DNA of 64,000 bases from Candidatus Pacearchaeota archaeon (GCA_023144035.1 JAGLGM010000002.1:62001-126000), one strand, 5' to 3'; positions 54,572 through 64,000 are shown, numbered from the stretch's first letter. Notes: a model not told the origin generated them from the letters alone. Program-made: numbers and translations.

Positions 54572-56365
54572 CTAAAAAATAACTCTATTCATAACAACAG
54601 GTTCTCCATAACCAAATCCTTTTGTAGTTACATCAACATAATAATTCCATAATTCAAAAGAAGAGTCAAAAAAATTGCAAGAGTGAGACATTAAAGGACC
54701 AAAATAAATTTCTTCAATATTTTTTCCTTCTTCTCTAGGGGAACGTATTAATCCTTCATATTTTTTAATATTTTCCAAAAGTTTATAGCTTTCATAAAAT
54801 CTTTCAATTGTTAAACTTGGGTCTCCTATCTCTTGAGACCACTTATTTATTGTTTCTCTCATTTGATTAGGACTAAGGGGTGTGCCTAAAGATTCTCTTT
54901 TAGCATCTAAAATTTGCCCAGCAGAAAAAACAAAGGAAGCATCTTTTTTTATTTTTGTAACATAGCTTTGATCAGCTAATCGAGTAAAATCATAAATTCT
55001 AGCAGAATCTGCATCATTAATTAAAACATTAAAAGTATTTTTAAGTCCAATAGGATTAATAATTTCATCATAATTAAAAAACTCTCCTTTTGGAAAAGGC
55101 GAATAAATAATATTGCCATTTCCTCCAACTCTTATTAGAATGTTGTTTTCTTCTTTTGACCCATCATAAATTTCAAATTCCACTATTTTTGAAATATCTG
55201 TTTTTTCAAGATTAGATTCAAATATTCCTTCTTTATTTACTTCTATGTCTAGAACATTATTAAAATTAAATTTTGCTCCTCCTTCTACAATGTTAACACC
55301 AGGAATAGATCCATCATCTCCTAGAGGATGATTTGCAAAAAGATTTAATTCTGTATTTGGTTCAGTAATTTCAAAAGATATTTTTCCTCCAGAACTTATT
55401 CTAGAAATAGCTAACTCTTTTTCATAAGAATCAATTTCTTCATCATATAAACCTGAAGCAATTTCATACAAAAACCTACCTTCTGAATCTTTTAGATGAT
55501 AATAATTATTCGTAAGGGGTTGATTATAATCAGGTGCAGAAAAAGAAAACTCTCCCATCCCTGGATTTCCAGACAAAACAATATTTCCTTCAGGACCAAA
55601 AGAAATTGATTCTTTTCCTGGGCGAGCTTTTCCATCTAAAGAAAAAATAGTATCTTTATTAACAAGAATTTCAAAACCATTATAACTCACAAGAGTGTCT
55701 TTTGGGTAATAGTAATAACCTTCTTCAAGATCCTTTCCAACTTTAAAATTAATTTTATTAGCAGAATTAACTGGAATTTTATTTCCATCTTTTTCAATAA
55801 TTGTAAATCCTTCTCCAACAAATTCAATTTCATCAAAACTCTTTAAATCACTATTAAATGAAATTTCTTTTCCTGAAAGATCTTTTAAAAATAAATTACC
55901 CTCTTGATAAATAACAATTGAACCTTTGGGAGCAATAAAAGATTCTTCATTAATAAAAATTTTAGAATCAAATTCATCAGAAATCTTTAATTCTGCTTCT
56001 TTAATTTCCATATCTTGGTTAAAAACAATTGTAGATCCTTTCTTTATATTTTCAAAAATATTTCCCTCAACTTTTATTTTTGAGTCTTCTCCATTAAAAG
56101 TTAAAGTAGAAAGAGAGTTTTCTTTTCTAAGAAGAACATTTTCAACAATCAAATTTTCAGAAGGACATTCAGGACAAACTAAATTTCCTATTTGAAAAAC
56201 TTCTCCACTATAATCTGTAATAATTGTTGTTTCTAAATCCTCTACAGCTTCAATTAAAATAAAACTAATTCCAATTAATAAAAGGAAAATACCTAAAGTA
56301 AAAAGTAATTTTTTATTCATTTTAAACTGCAAATACAAACTCAAAAGTCTTATTATATTCTTCAT
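54572..56365 (-). CDS. Large secreted protein of surface cluster
   Basis: Hydrophobic N-terminus KLLFTLGIFLLLIGISFILIEA followed by beta-rich domain. Confidence 0.7.
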   Translation of the reverse strand: MKNIIRLLSLYLQFKMNKKLLFTLGIFLLLIGISFILIEAVEDLETTIITDYSGEVFQIGNLVCPECPSENLIVENVLLRKENSLSTLTFNGEDSKIKVEGNIFENIKKGSTIVFNQDMEIKEAELKISDEFDSKIFINEESFIAPKGSIVIYQEGNLFLKDLSGKEISFNSDLKSFDEIEFVGEGFTIIEKDGNKIPVNSANKINFKVGKDLEEGYYYYPKDTLVSYNGFEILVNKDTIFSLDGKARPGKESISFGPEGNIVLSGNPGMGEFSFSAPDYNQPLTNNYYHLKDSEGRFLYEIASGLYDEEIDSYEKELAISRISSGGKISFEITEPNTELNLFANHPLGDDGSIPGVNIVEGGAKFNFNNVLDIEVNKEGIFESNLEKTDISKIVEFEIYDGSKEENNILIRVGGNGNIIYSPFPKGEFFNYDEIINPIGLKNTFNVLINDADSARIYDFTRLADQSYVTKIKKDASFVFSAGQILDAKRESLGTPLSPNQMRETINKWSQEIGDPSLTIERFYESYKLLENIKKYEGLIRSPREEGKNIEEIYFGPLMSHSCNFFDSSFELWNYYVDVTTKGFGYGEPVVMNRVIF

Positions 56366-57092
56366 TATAATCGCTTATAACAAATAAAGAACTTCCAATC
56401 CCTCCTTGTAACAAATCTATTTTCAAATCTCTTTCTAAAATCATATCATTAAAACAACTCAAACAAACTCTTTCTTCATTATAATAATCATTTTCAATTA
56501 AATCATAAATTCCATCGTAGATAGAACCCAATTTAACATAATATGTATGTTCTCCAAAATCTTCTAAAAGATAACTCTTCTCATCAAAAGAAATTTTCAA
56601 AGGCAATTCTAAATTATAAACAATCTGATCATCAAATAAATCCACATCTATTTTAAGTTCACTTCTTCTAATGTCATAATTTTTAAAATTTTGAAAATTA
56701 TTTAAACATAATTCAACTTCAGAAAAAAGAGCCTGCAAAAGTTCTTCTTCTAAGTCCTCTCTAGAAGGAAAATAATTTACACCTTCATAAAAATAATAAG
56801 TAAAACCATTTGCATTAAAATATTTTGGAGGGATAAAATATCCTCCTCCTATACCTATTTTAGAGATTGATTCTTCAATACTTTCTTCGATACATAAATC
56901 AATAAAATTTTTAATTGGGCTAACTTCTACAGGAACTTCTAAATTTTTAGTTGATGACTCTCTAAGTATAAAAAACAAAGAAACTCCCGTGATAATTATC
57001 ACTGCAATTATAATAAAAATAGTAACTTGTCCTCTTCGATTTTCTGAAAGAAAATTAAATGAGGGAATCTTTGATTTCACTCTTTTGTTCAT
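56322..57092 (-). CDS. Pilin-like 'RRGQVTIFIIIAV' surface protein
   Basis: ENRRGQVTIFIIIAVIIITGVSLFFIL. Confidence 0.75.
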   Translation of the reverse strand: MNKRVKSKIPSFNFLSENRRGQVTIFIIIAVIIITGVSLFFILRESSTKNLEVPVEVSPIKNFIDLCIEESIEESISKIGIGGGYFIPPKYFNANGFTYYFYEGVNYFPSREDLEEELLQALFSEVELCLNNFQNFKNYDIRRSELKIDVDLFDDQIVYNLELPLKISFDEKSYLLEDFGEHTYYVKLGSIYDGIYDLIENDYYNEERVCLSCFNDMILERDLKIDLLQGGIGSSLFVISDYNEEYNKTFEFVFAV

Positions 57093-57244
57093 GAAACCTC
57101 TAAGTAATTAACATTTTAAAAGTTTATCAATGTCTACCCCAACCTCTATCACTACCTCTTAGAACGATTTATTACTAGTAACATTCAAAATATGTTTTAT
57201 TAGAATTTAAATTTTTATCAATTTCTATCTTTCTTTCATACAAT

Positions 57245-57982
57245 TCAATCTCCAGTTTCTACACGCGGAGCAAGAATAAATGAAAGTTCGAGATAATCTG
57301 TTTTAAATTGCAACTTTAAGGGATGATCTTCAGCAAAATTTAAACTTGTTTTTTCAACAAGTTTTGCACCTTTGATAAATTTTTGTAGATATTCTAAACT
57401 ATATTTTGCTTTACAATTTTCAGCTTCTATTTTTACCTCATCACTTGAAAATTCAGATCTTGCAGAATTCAAACCTTTTGCTTCAACAATAAATTTTCCT
57501 TGGTCAATAATAAAAGCACAAGCATCTGAAACAACAGCACAATCTTCAATTGAAGCAACTAAATCAATAGAATCTATTTCAATTTTAGAAGTAAATTCCA
57601 TTTTTTCTGTTTTTGCATTAAAATCAATATCTTCTCCTCCTAAATCAAGCAAGTTTAGTGTAAAGTTTCTATGAATTCTATCTTGAATTTGAATTTCTAA
57701 TAAATTTTCCTTTTTCTCTAAAATTAAAGAACTTCCATTTCCACATCTTTTTAAGATTCTCTTAAGATCATCTAAATTAACTTCCAGAGTTTCATCTCCT
57801 GCTTCAAGTTGGGAAAAATTAATTCTTGGAAGTTTAAACCCCACCATTGCAACATTTGCAGGATCCATTGCAGTAATACTCATTCCATATTCATTTACTT
57901 TTATTTTAACTTCTGTAACTAATTCAGAGATAAGTTCAATAGCTTTAGACAATAATGTTGGGTTTTCTAATTTAACTAACAT
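57245..57982 (-). CDS. pcn: DNA sliding clamp PCNA
   Basis: ITAMDPANVAMVGFKLPR...KLQFKTDYLELSFILAPRVE. Confidence 0.94.
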   Translation of the reverse strand: MLVKLENPTLLSKAIELISELVTEVKIKVNEYGMSITAMDPANVAMVGFKLPRINFSQLEAGDETLEVNLDDLKRILKRCGNGSSLILEKKENLLEIQIQDRIHRNFTLNLLDLGGEDIDFNAKTEKMEFTSKIEIDSIDLVASIEDCAVVSDACAFIIDQGKFIVEAKGLNSARSEFSSDEVKIEAENCKAKYSLEYLQKFIKGAKLVEKTSLNFAEDHPLKLQFKTDYLELSFILAPRVETGD

Positions 57983-58066
57983 GTGTATATTAAACTCTGG
58001 TGTTTTTTAAGGATTATTGTTTTCAAGATAAGGTAATTATATAAATTAATAGGCTTTATTTCTAAT

Positions 58067-59590
58067 ATGGAGCAAAGCATTAGAGAGAAGAGAATTAGGA
58101 AGATTACTAACTTATATTATTCTAAACCAGATATTCAAAAAGCTATATTTGAATTTTGTAAAAATAGAGAAACTATTCCAAGATATTTTGAAGGTTTTGG
58201 TAAAAGACCTGATTCATTTGAATACAAAGGAGATTCTTTTGAATTAGTAAAAAAAGGAGCAACTTCTCTTCATTGTTCAGAAGAAATTTGGCAAGACCCA
58301 ATGAAAATATATACAGGGATGAATGAAGAACAAGCAAATGAATTAAGAATAGGTTGGGATTTGTTAATTGATATTGATTGTAAATGGTTTGATTATTCAA
58401 AACTTGCCGCAAAAGCAGTTATTAAAACTTTAAAAAAACACAAAATTAAAAAAATAGGAGTTAAATTTTCTGGAGGTAAAGGTTGGCATATATTAATTCC
58501 TTGGAAGACGTTTCCAAAAGAAATTAATGGAATAAAAACTTCTAGTATGTTTCCAGAATTACCAAGAAAGATTATTTCTTATATTAGATATTATTCAGAA
58601 AAAATTTTACAAGAATCTTTACCAAAAGATTTTTATTCTCAATTTAAAAATGTGAAAATAAAACGAGGGGTTAAATGTAAAATATGTAATGAAGTTGCAA
58701 GAGAGTATGAACAGGTTGAATTATATTGTTCAAAGTGCAAAAGGAGTGAAATAAGAAAATTTGAAAAAAATGAAAAAAAAGAAGAGTCTTTTTGTCCAGA
58801 ATGTAAGGGAAAGATATCTTTAAAAAATCAAGTAGAAATGATGGAATGTATAAATTGTAATTTTAACTCTATTGATAAGCCTTCAAGTTTTTCTAAAAAC
58901 ATAGAAGTAGATTTATTTGAATTAATGGGTTTAGATTTAGTTTTAGTTTCTCCAAGGCATTTATTTAGAACACCTTATTCTTTACATGAAAAAACATCTT
59001 TAGCAAGTGTTGTAATAGACCCTGAAAAAGTTTCTGAATTTGAAATGAAAGATGCAGATCCTATGAAAGTAAAAGTAAAAGATTTTATGCCTAATGTGGA
59101 AGAAGGAGAAGCAAAAGAACTTATAACTCAAGCTTTAGATTGGTATAAAGATAATAACCCAGACCAAGAAGAAAAAAAGACTGGAGATTTTAAACAAATT
59201 AAACTTTCAAATTTATCAGAAAAAAACTTTCCACCTTGCATAAAAAATATTTTAAAAGGAATTTCAGATGGAAGACAAAGATCGATATTTGTTTTAATAA
59301 GTTTATTTAGGTCTGTTGGAATGGATAGAGATGAACTTGAAAAAAGAATGTATGATTGGAATGAAAAAAATACTCCTCCATTAAAACAAGGAATAATAAA
59401 AAACCAATTAAAAGTTGCATATAAAGGAAAACCACTTATGGCTCCAAATTGTAAAGAATATTATCAAGGAATAGGAGTTTGTGAACCAGATAGTTTTTGT
59501 AAATTAATTAAAAATCCTGTAAATTATCTTGTGAGAAAAACATTTAGTTCTACAAAAAAAGAATTTAAGCCAAAGAAAAATAAGAAATAA
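58067..59590 (+). CDS. Single-chain archaeal primase: PriS-like catalytic core with PriL-CTD-like Fe-S region
   Basis: WDLLIDIDCK, KFSGGKGWHILIPW; C-terminal FPPCIKNILKG...APNCKEYYQGIGVCEPDSFCKLIKNPVNYL; four CxxC pairs. Confidence 0.85.
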   Translation: MEQSIREKRIRKITNLYYSKPDIQKAIFEFCKNRETIPRYFEGFGKRPDSFEYKGDSFELVKKGATSLHCSEEIWQDPMKIYTGMNEEQANELRIGWDLLIDIDCKWFDYSKLAAKAVIKTLKKHKIKKIGVKFSGGKGWHILIPWKTFPKEINGIKTSSMFPELPRKIISYIRYYSEKILQESLPKDFYSQFKNVKIKRGVKCKICNEVAREYEQVELYCSKCKRSEIRKFEKNEKKEESFCPECKGKISLKNQVEMMECINCNFNSIDKPSSFSKNIEVDLFELMGLDLVLVSPRHLFRTPYSLHEKTSLASVVIDPEKVSEFEMKDADPMKVKVKDFMPNVEEGEAKELITQALDWYKDNNPDQEEKKTGDFKQIKLSNLSEKNFPPCIKNILKGISDGRQRSIFVLISLFRSVGMDRDELEKRMYDWNEKNTPPLKQGIIKNQLKVAYKGKPLMAPNCKEYYQGIGVCEPDSFCKLIKNPVNYLVRKTFSSTKKEFKPKKNKK

Positions 59591-59691
59591 TTTTACTACT
59601 TTTTATTATCGGCGTGAGCTCAACGTTCGGAGCAGGCATTTTATTTCAAATAAATAAATTCTTAAAACTTTTCATCTTAAAAACATAATCT

Positions 59692-59715
59692 AAAATTTGT
59701 TCTACAACAAATTTT
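59692..59715. repeat. Perfect 10-bp inverted repeat AAAATTTGTT-CTAC-AACAAATTTT
   Basis: Seen directly, 5' of surface-protein gene. Confidence 0.8.
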
Positions 59716-59741
59716 AAAAACAAGGTTTAACTCTAGATAAT

Positions 59742-61508
59742 ATGAGAAAAAAGGTGTTGTTATTTATTTTAGTATTAGTTATGCTTTCTATTCTTCCTTT
59801 AATATTTGCAGCTCAAGAGAATATAGATGATGCTTATGCTTGTTTAAATGATAAAATAACTGAAAGAACTTGTGATAGTCTTTCTGTAACTGAGAAAATC
59901 TTTTCCTCTCTTGCAGTCAAAGAATGTAGTTCAGAACTTAGGGAGATTTCAAAAGATGGAGAATGTTGGCCAGAAGAAGATTGCAATATTAAAAAGACTG
60001 CGCAAGCAGTTTTAGCTTTAGAAACTGCTGCAGCAAGAGATTGGCTATTAGGACAAAAAGGAAACCCTTCTGAAGTAATTTGGTATTTACAAATAGAAAC
60101 AAGTTTAGAATCTACATGTACTATTGCTTATGATGGAAATGACTATTCTATAGATATAGATGAAGATAAAAAAATAGATTCTTCAGCAGGAAGTTGTTTG
60201 TCTTTAAGTTCTTCAAATTATTGGTTAGAAATAGGTTCTGATTGTTATGAAGAAGAATTTGAAATTTCTTGCGATGAAAATTTTATAACAAACTTATTAT
60301 TTAAAAGCGATACTTCTTCGACAATTCATGTTTCAGAAAAAACTTCTTCTGTAACAGGAGGGGGAACAACAGCTGAAGAAGTAAATTCTTTTTGTTTTAT
60401 GGAAGAAGATGCTTGCGATTATGAAGGAAGTTTATGGGCTGCATTAGCTTTAAATTCTATGGAAGAAGAAATCTCTTCCTACATACCTTATTTAATTACA
60501 ATGGCAGACACTAATCAAAAATATTCTCCAGAGATTTTTTTATATGCTTTAACAGGATATGAAGATTTTCATTATGATATTCTTTCAAAGCAAGCTAGTA
60601 ATGGGTATTGGTCAATTTCAGGAGACAAATATTATGACACTGCTTTAGCACTTTACCCTTTTATGTATAGTGAACCTTTTACTGAAAAAGAAGAAGCTAT
60701 GATGTGGTTATTAGAAGAACAAGAAGAAGATGGTTGTTGGAATTCAGAAAGTATTTTAGACACAGCATTTATTTTACATTCTATATGGCCAAAAGAAGAT
60801 GTTCTTGTTGGTGAAACTTGTTCAGATGAAGGATATTTTTGTATGTCTTCTGCTAGTTGTGATGATTCAGGAGGAAATATTTTAGATTATTCTTGTTCTA
60901 CATATTATGTTTGTTGTGATACTGAAGAAATTCAAGAAACTTGTTCAGATGCAGGAGGAAAAATTTGTACAATTGGAGAAGAATGTACAGGAAATACTTT
61001 AGATGCATTAGATACAGTCAGATGTTGTTTTGAGGAATGTGAAGAACTAGAACCTGAAAATCAATGTGAATCTGTTGAAGGAGGAGTATGTGAGCCTGCA
61101 GAATGTGGGGAAGGTTATGAAAGAGATTATGATTATGACTGTGATTATTATGGAGATGTTTGTTGTATGGAAGCAGATAAACCAGGAATAAATCCTTTAT
61201 TTTGGATATTAATTATTTTAGTTGTATTAGTTGCTTTAGGAATAATATTTAGAGAAAAATTAAAATCTTTTTGGTTTAGAATGAAATCTAATTTTAGAAA
61301 ATCACCACCTCCTAAAAGAAGTTTAAGGTCAGGATTACCTTCTATTTCATCAAATCAAATGAGAAGAAGAGTTATGCCTAGAAGAGTTATGCCTTTAGAA
61401 CATAGACCTGCTCCAAGACCTACGCCAAAACATGCTCCAAAAAAACACGCAAGAGGACATTCTGAACTTGATGAAGTTTTAAAGAAGTTAAAAGAAATGG
61501 GAAAATGA
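59742..61508 (+). CDS. Secreted/membrane-anchored protein with alpha-helical (terpenoid-cyclase-like?) domain and Cys modules
   Basis: Signal peptide, CC-containing repeats, C-terminal TM and basic tail. Confidence 0.75.
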   Translation: MRKKVLLFILVLVMLSILPLIFAAQENIDDAYACLNDKITERTCDSLSVTEKIFSSLAVKECSSELREISKDGECWPEEDCNIKKTAQAVLALETAAARDWLLGQKGNPSEVIWYLQIETSLESTCTIAYDGNDYSIDIDEDKKIDSSAGSCLSLSSSNYWLEIGSDCYEEEFEISCDENFITNLLFKSDTSSTIHVSEKTSSVTGGGTTAEEVNSFCFMEEDACDYEGSLWAALALNSMEEEISSYIPYLITMADTNQKYSPEIFLYALTGYEDFHYDILSKQASNGYWSISGDKYYDTALALYPFMYSEPFTEKEEAMMWLLEEQEEDGCWNSESILDTAFILHSIWPKEDVLVGETCSDEGYFCMSSASCDDSGGNILDYSCSTYYVCCDTEEIQETCSDAGGKICTIGEECTGNTLDALDTVRCCFEECEELEPENQCESVEGGVCEPAECGEGYERDYDYDCDYYGDVCCMEADKPGINPLFWILIILVVLVALGIIFREKLKSFWFRMKSNFRKSPPPKRSLRSGLPSISSNQMRRRVMPRRVMPLEHRPAPRPTPKHAPKKHARGHSELDEVLKKLKEMGK

Positions 61509-62506
61509 AAAAAACAATCTTAATTTTGCTTTTGTTAATGTTACCTTTAATGACAGCCGTTGAAATAAATATGAAAGATGAATTTGCTCAAGGTGAAACT
61601 TTAATGGCAAAGATTTCAGGAAATTTTTTAGATCAAGTTGAAAAAGAAAATATAGTTTTTTATAGAGAACATGTAAAAGTTCCTTTAGAATATGATATTT
61701 CAAAAATAGATGATGAATATTATATTTATGCTCAATTAGGAGATAAGCTACCAAATGATTATTCTTTAAGAATTGAAAATATAAATTATATGCAAGGAGT
61801 AAATATTGTTGATGAAGACATTATAAAGAGCTTCACAATTACTGAAGAGTTAGCAGATTTTAAAATAACTCCTGGATTTGTTATTGCAGATGAATCTTTT
61901 ATAATAGAAGTTCAAAATTTAAGAAACTTTAAGATAGAAATAGATATTAATGAAAATCAAACTGAGACTACAGGAAATATATTTGAATCTTTATTTAGTT
62001 TAAGAACTTTTGAAGGAAATATAGAATTATTTTCAGGAGAAATTAAAAATTTAGAATTTGATTTAGGAGATGAAACTTATTTTAGTTTTATAGAATTAAA
62101 AACAGAAAATATAACTTATGAAGTACCTGTTTATCTTTTTGTAAGTAAAATAATTCAGACAGAAGAACAAGATGAATCTGAAGAAACAACAGAAGAAGGA
62201 GAAGAATCTGAAACACCAAGTGAAGAGGAAGAAGAAATAAAAGCTGCTTCAACAAAGATTTGTATTGAAATGAATGGAACTGTTTGTGGAAAAAATGAAG
62301 CATGTAATGGAACAACAGAGTATGCAAAAGATGCTGTTTGTTGTATAGGTAATTGTGAAGTAATTGAAAAAGACAACACAGGAAAAATAATTGGTTGGTC
62401 TATGATTATAATTATTCTTGCAGCAGTAATTTGGTTTTTTAAGACAAAATATAAAGGTGCAAAAAAAGAAATTAATTTATTAAAAATAGCCAAGGGAAAG
62501 AAGTAA
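61505..62506 (+). CDS. Membrane-anchored surface protein sharing Cys module with upstream gene
   Basis: ATGA overlap with upstream gene; KICIEMNGTVCGKNEACNGTTEYAKDAVCCIGNCE; C-terminal TM. Confidence 0.75.
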   Translation: MKKTILILLLLMLPLMTAVEINMKDEFAQGETLMAKISGNFLDQVEKENIVFYREHVKVPLEYDISKIDDEYYIYAQLGDKLPNDYSLRIENINYMQGVNIVDEDIIKSFTITEELADFKITPGFVIADESFIIEVQNLRNFKIEIDINENQTETTGNIFESLFSLRTFEGNIELFSGEIKNLEFDLGDETYFSFIELKTENITYEVPVYLFVSKIIQTEEQDESEETTEEGEESETPSEEEEEIKAASTKICIEMNGTVCGKNEACNGTTEYAKDAVCCIGNCEVIEKDNTGKIIGWSMIIIILAAVIWFFKTKYKGAKKEINLLKIAKGKK

Positions 62507-62797
62507 TTAAATCTTTGAAAGATATTTTTCTAAATCTTTGTAATTCTTGTTTCTATCCATTAAACAAACTAAAATTATTTTTGGAGACAAAATAACATAA
62601 ATCAATCTTTTTTCTTTTCTTTGAATATTTAATCGAATTCTAAAAACCTTTGAAAATTTTTTAGAATGGATTTTTTTATTTCTATATGGGTTTTCTTTTA
62701 TTAATTGTATTTTTTCATGAATAATCTTTTTGGATTTTGAATCAATTTCTTTAATTTGCTTAAGAAATAATTTAGAAGAAATTATTTTAAAACTCAT
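62507..62797 (-). CDS. RelE-like toxin
   Basis: FKIISSKLFLKQIKEIDSKSKKIIHEKIQLIKENPYRNKKI...FRIRLNIQRKEKRLIYVI. Confidence 0.8.
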   Translation of the reverse strand: MSFKIISSKLFLKQIKEIDSKSKKIIHEKIQLIKENPYRNKKIHSKKFSKVFRIRLNIQRKEKRLIYVILSPKIILVCLMDRNKNYKDLEKYLSKI

Positions 62798-63051
62798 TCC
62801 AGTAAAATTTTATTTAATTCTTCTTCTGTAGAGAAATCCTTATTTTTAATTATTTTTTCAATTAAATTATCAATTATTTCAATTTCTTCCTCATTAAAAT
62901 TTTCATCAAATTTATTTTTTTCAAATATTTTTTCTCTTATACTTTCAGTAGCTAAATCCTGAATATTTCTAAATCCGAAATTTTCAACATAATTTTGAGC
63001 AGCGTCAAGAAGATTTATAGGGATTTTAAGATTTATTTGCTTTGTTTCCAT
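62794..63051 (-). CDS. Ribbon-helix-helix-like antitoxin
   Basis: METKQINLKIPINLLDAAQNYVENFGFRNIQDLATESIREKI; overlaps toxin. Confidence 0.7.
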   Translation of the reverse strand: METKQINLKIPINLLDAAQNYVENFGFRNIQDLATESIREKIFEKNKFDENFNEEEIEIIDNLIEKIIKNKDFSTEEELNKILLE

Positions 63052-63096
63052 GATATCTATAGGTATCTATAAGTATTTAAATGTTTTGATAAATAA

Positions 63097-63582
63097 TTAT
63101 TTTTCTTTAGGATCTTTTTTTTCAGGTTTTTTCTTTTTATCTTTAGGCATAAGTTCTGTTAATTTTTCTTTCAATTGATTATTTTGAAACCTTAAAACTC
63201 TTGCAACTTCATCATAAGCATGGAGCCTTCTAGTTAATTCACTTAAGATATCTCCCCATCCATTATTTGTTAAAGCAACTAATTCTGGAGAAACAACTTC
63301 AATATGGGCAGGCATATACTTAAACATTAAAAGAGCTAAATATTGAATATCTTCAACTTCAACTTCAATCTCTGCAAAAGTTGTGAAAAAACCTTCTTGA
63401 TCCTTTAGAGGAGTAGGTTCTTTAATATCTTTAGATTTTACTTCAACTTTTTTTTCTTCGTCAATTTGTTTAATAATATTCTCTAAAGTTTTTATTAAAT
63501 TTTCTGCAGGCCTTCCAATTATTTCAAAGATTAACATTGAACGAATTCCCTTAGTTTCCAAGTTTTCTTTAGACGATTTCAT
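63097..63582 (-). CDS. Hypothetical protein
   Basis: 161-aa ORF; no family recognised. Confidence 0.6.
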   Translation of the reverse strand: MKSSKENLETKGIRSMLIFEIIGRPAENLIKTLENIIKQIDEEKKVEVKSKDIKEPTPLKDQEGFFTTFAEIEVEVEDIQYLALLMFKYMPAHIEVVSPELVALTNNGWGDILSELTRRLHAYDEVARVLRFQNNQLKEKLTELMPKDKKKKPEKKDPKEK

Positions 63583-64000
63583 TTTTATATTTTCTTTTAT
63601 TTTTTAATATTAATAAGACACCAATTAAAATACAAAATCCAATAAAACCATATCTTGCATAATCGGTCTTGTCTAAACTTTCAGTATTCTCTTCGCTTTT
63701 TATATCTTTTGGAGTTAAACTTATCACTTCTGGAGTTAAAGGAATATTAAATTCTTCTTTTTCTTTTTCAACATATTCTTTAATATTTTCTTCAACATCT
63801 TCAACTTGTTCATCAGTAATCTTTTCTTCAGATTCTTCTGTTTCACATCTATTTTTCTCTCCTTTTGTTGCTTCTAAAAATTTCCAAGAGTTGCATAATT
63901 GCCAAGTTTTATCATTATTATAAGAATCATCAAAAATTCCACTTTCATCTATTAAGTTCTCGTTTTTATACAAAAAAACTTTTTCATCTAAATTATCAAG
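63569..64000 (-). CDS. Membrane-anchored hypothetical protein, partial at window end
   Basis: Frame remains open upstream of track ATG to window end; C-terminal TM. Confidence 0.5.
   Translation of the reverse strand, partial: LDNLDEKVFLYKNENLIDESGIFDDSYNNDKTWQLCNSWKFLEATKGEKNRCETEESEEKITDEQVEDVEENIKEYVEKEKEEFNIPLTPEVISLTPKDIKSEENTESLDKTDYARYGFIGFCILIGVLLILKNKRKYKNEIV

Noticed and set aside
62155-62493. 112-aa minus-strand ORF and other Leu/Ser-rich shadow ORFs (e.g. 22628-22879, 52050-52340, 52446-52796)
   Set aside because: They lie opposite well-supported genes and have biased shadow composition.
1-64000. CRISPR arrays, rRNA genes, transposases, integrases, prophage genes
   Set aside because: Looked for spaced repeats and recognisable proteins; none found. 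The repeats seen are tandem or dispersed single elements.

Overview
AT-rich archaeal chromosome segment, most likely from a reduced-genome DPANN lineage (Pacearchaeota/Woesearchaeota-like; lineage is inferred from gene content, not proven). It is not viral. From left to right it contains: N-glycosylation genes (truncated STT3/AglB, GPT/AglH-like); a 25-gene ribosomal-protein superoperon on the minus strand (uL3...uL15-SecY, 20316->6818); the uL1-uL10-L12 operon; eL40/aIF5A; FtsZ, SecE, Spt5, uL11, tRNA-Pro, eL43, RpoP, prefoldin beta and SepF; a truncated Dph2; a secreted protein next to an archaeosortase-like protein; an S-layer protein; an ~11 kb cluster of class-III-signal (pilin-like, 'KRGQ') and large Cys-rich surface proteins; PCNA; a single-chain PriS/PriL-like primase; and three toxin-antitoxin-like pairs. 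The most interesting unexplained signal is a family of short leader ORFs joined by ATGA overlaps to ribosomal-protein genes. Two identical tandem 21-aa copies (MKANIKFSIIRLSNKLKRKYK*) lie between uL3 and uL4. A homologous 23-aa copy (MELGENQRFSVIRLSNKLVRKSK*) lies directly upstream of uL1. In each, the ribosome-binding GAGG can pair in a small hairpin inside the leader ORF, which suggests a coupled translational control element. Other notable signals: 17-aa tandem repeats at the N-terminus of STT3, small palindromic elements inserted in frame in ribosomal-protein tails, a 60-bp repeat in pilin-like N-termini, a displaced in-frame duplicate of the Dph2 3' end with synonymous changes, a structured S-layer mRNA leader, and a candidate structured RNA beside a toxin-antitoxin pair. 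No CRISPR array, rRNA gene or transposase was recognised.
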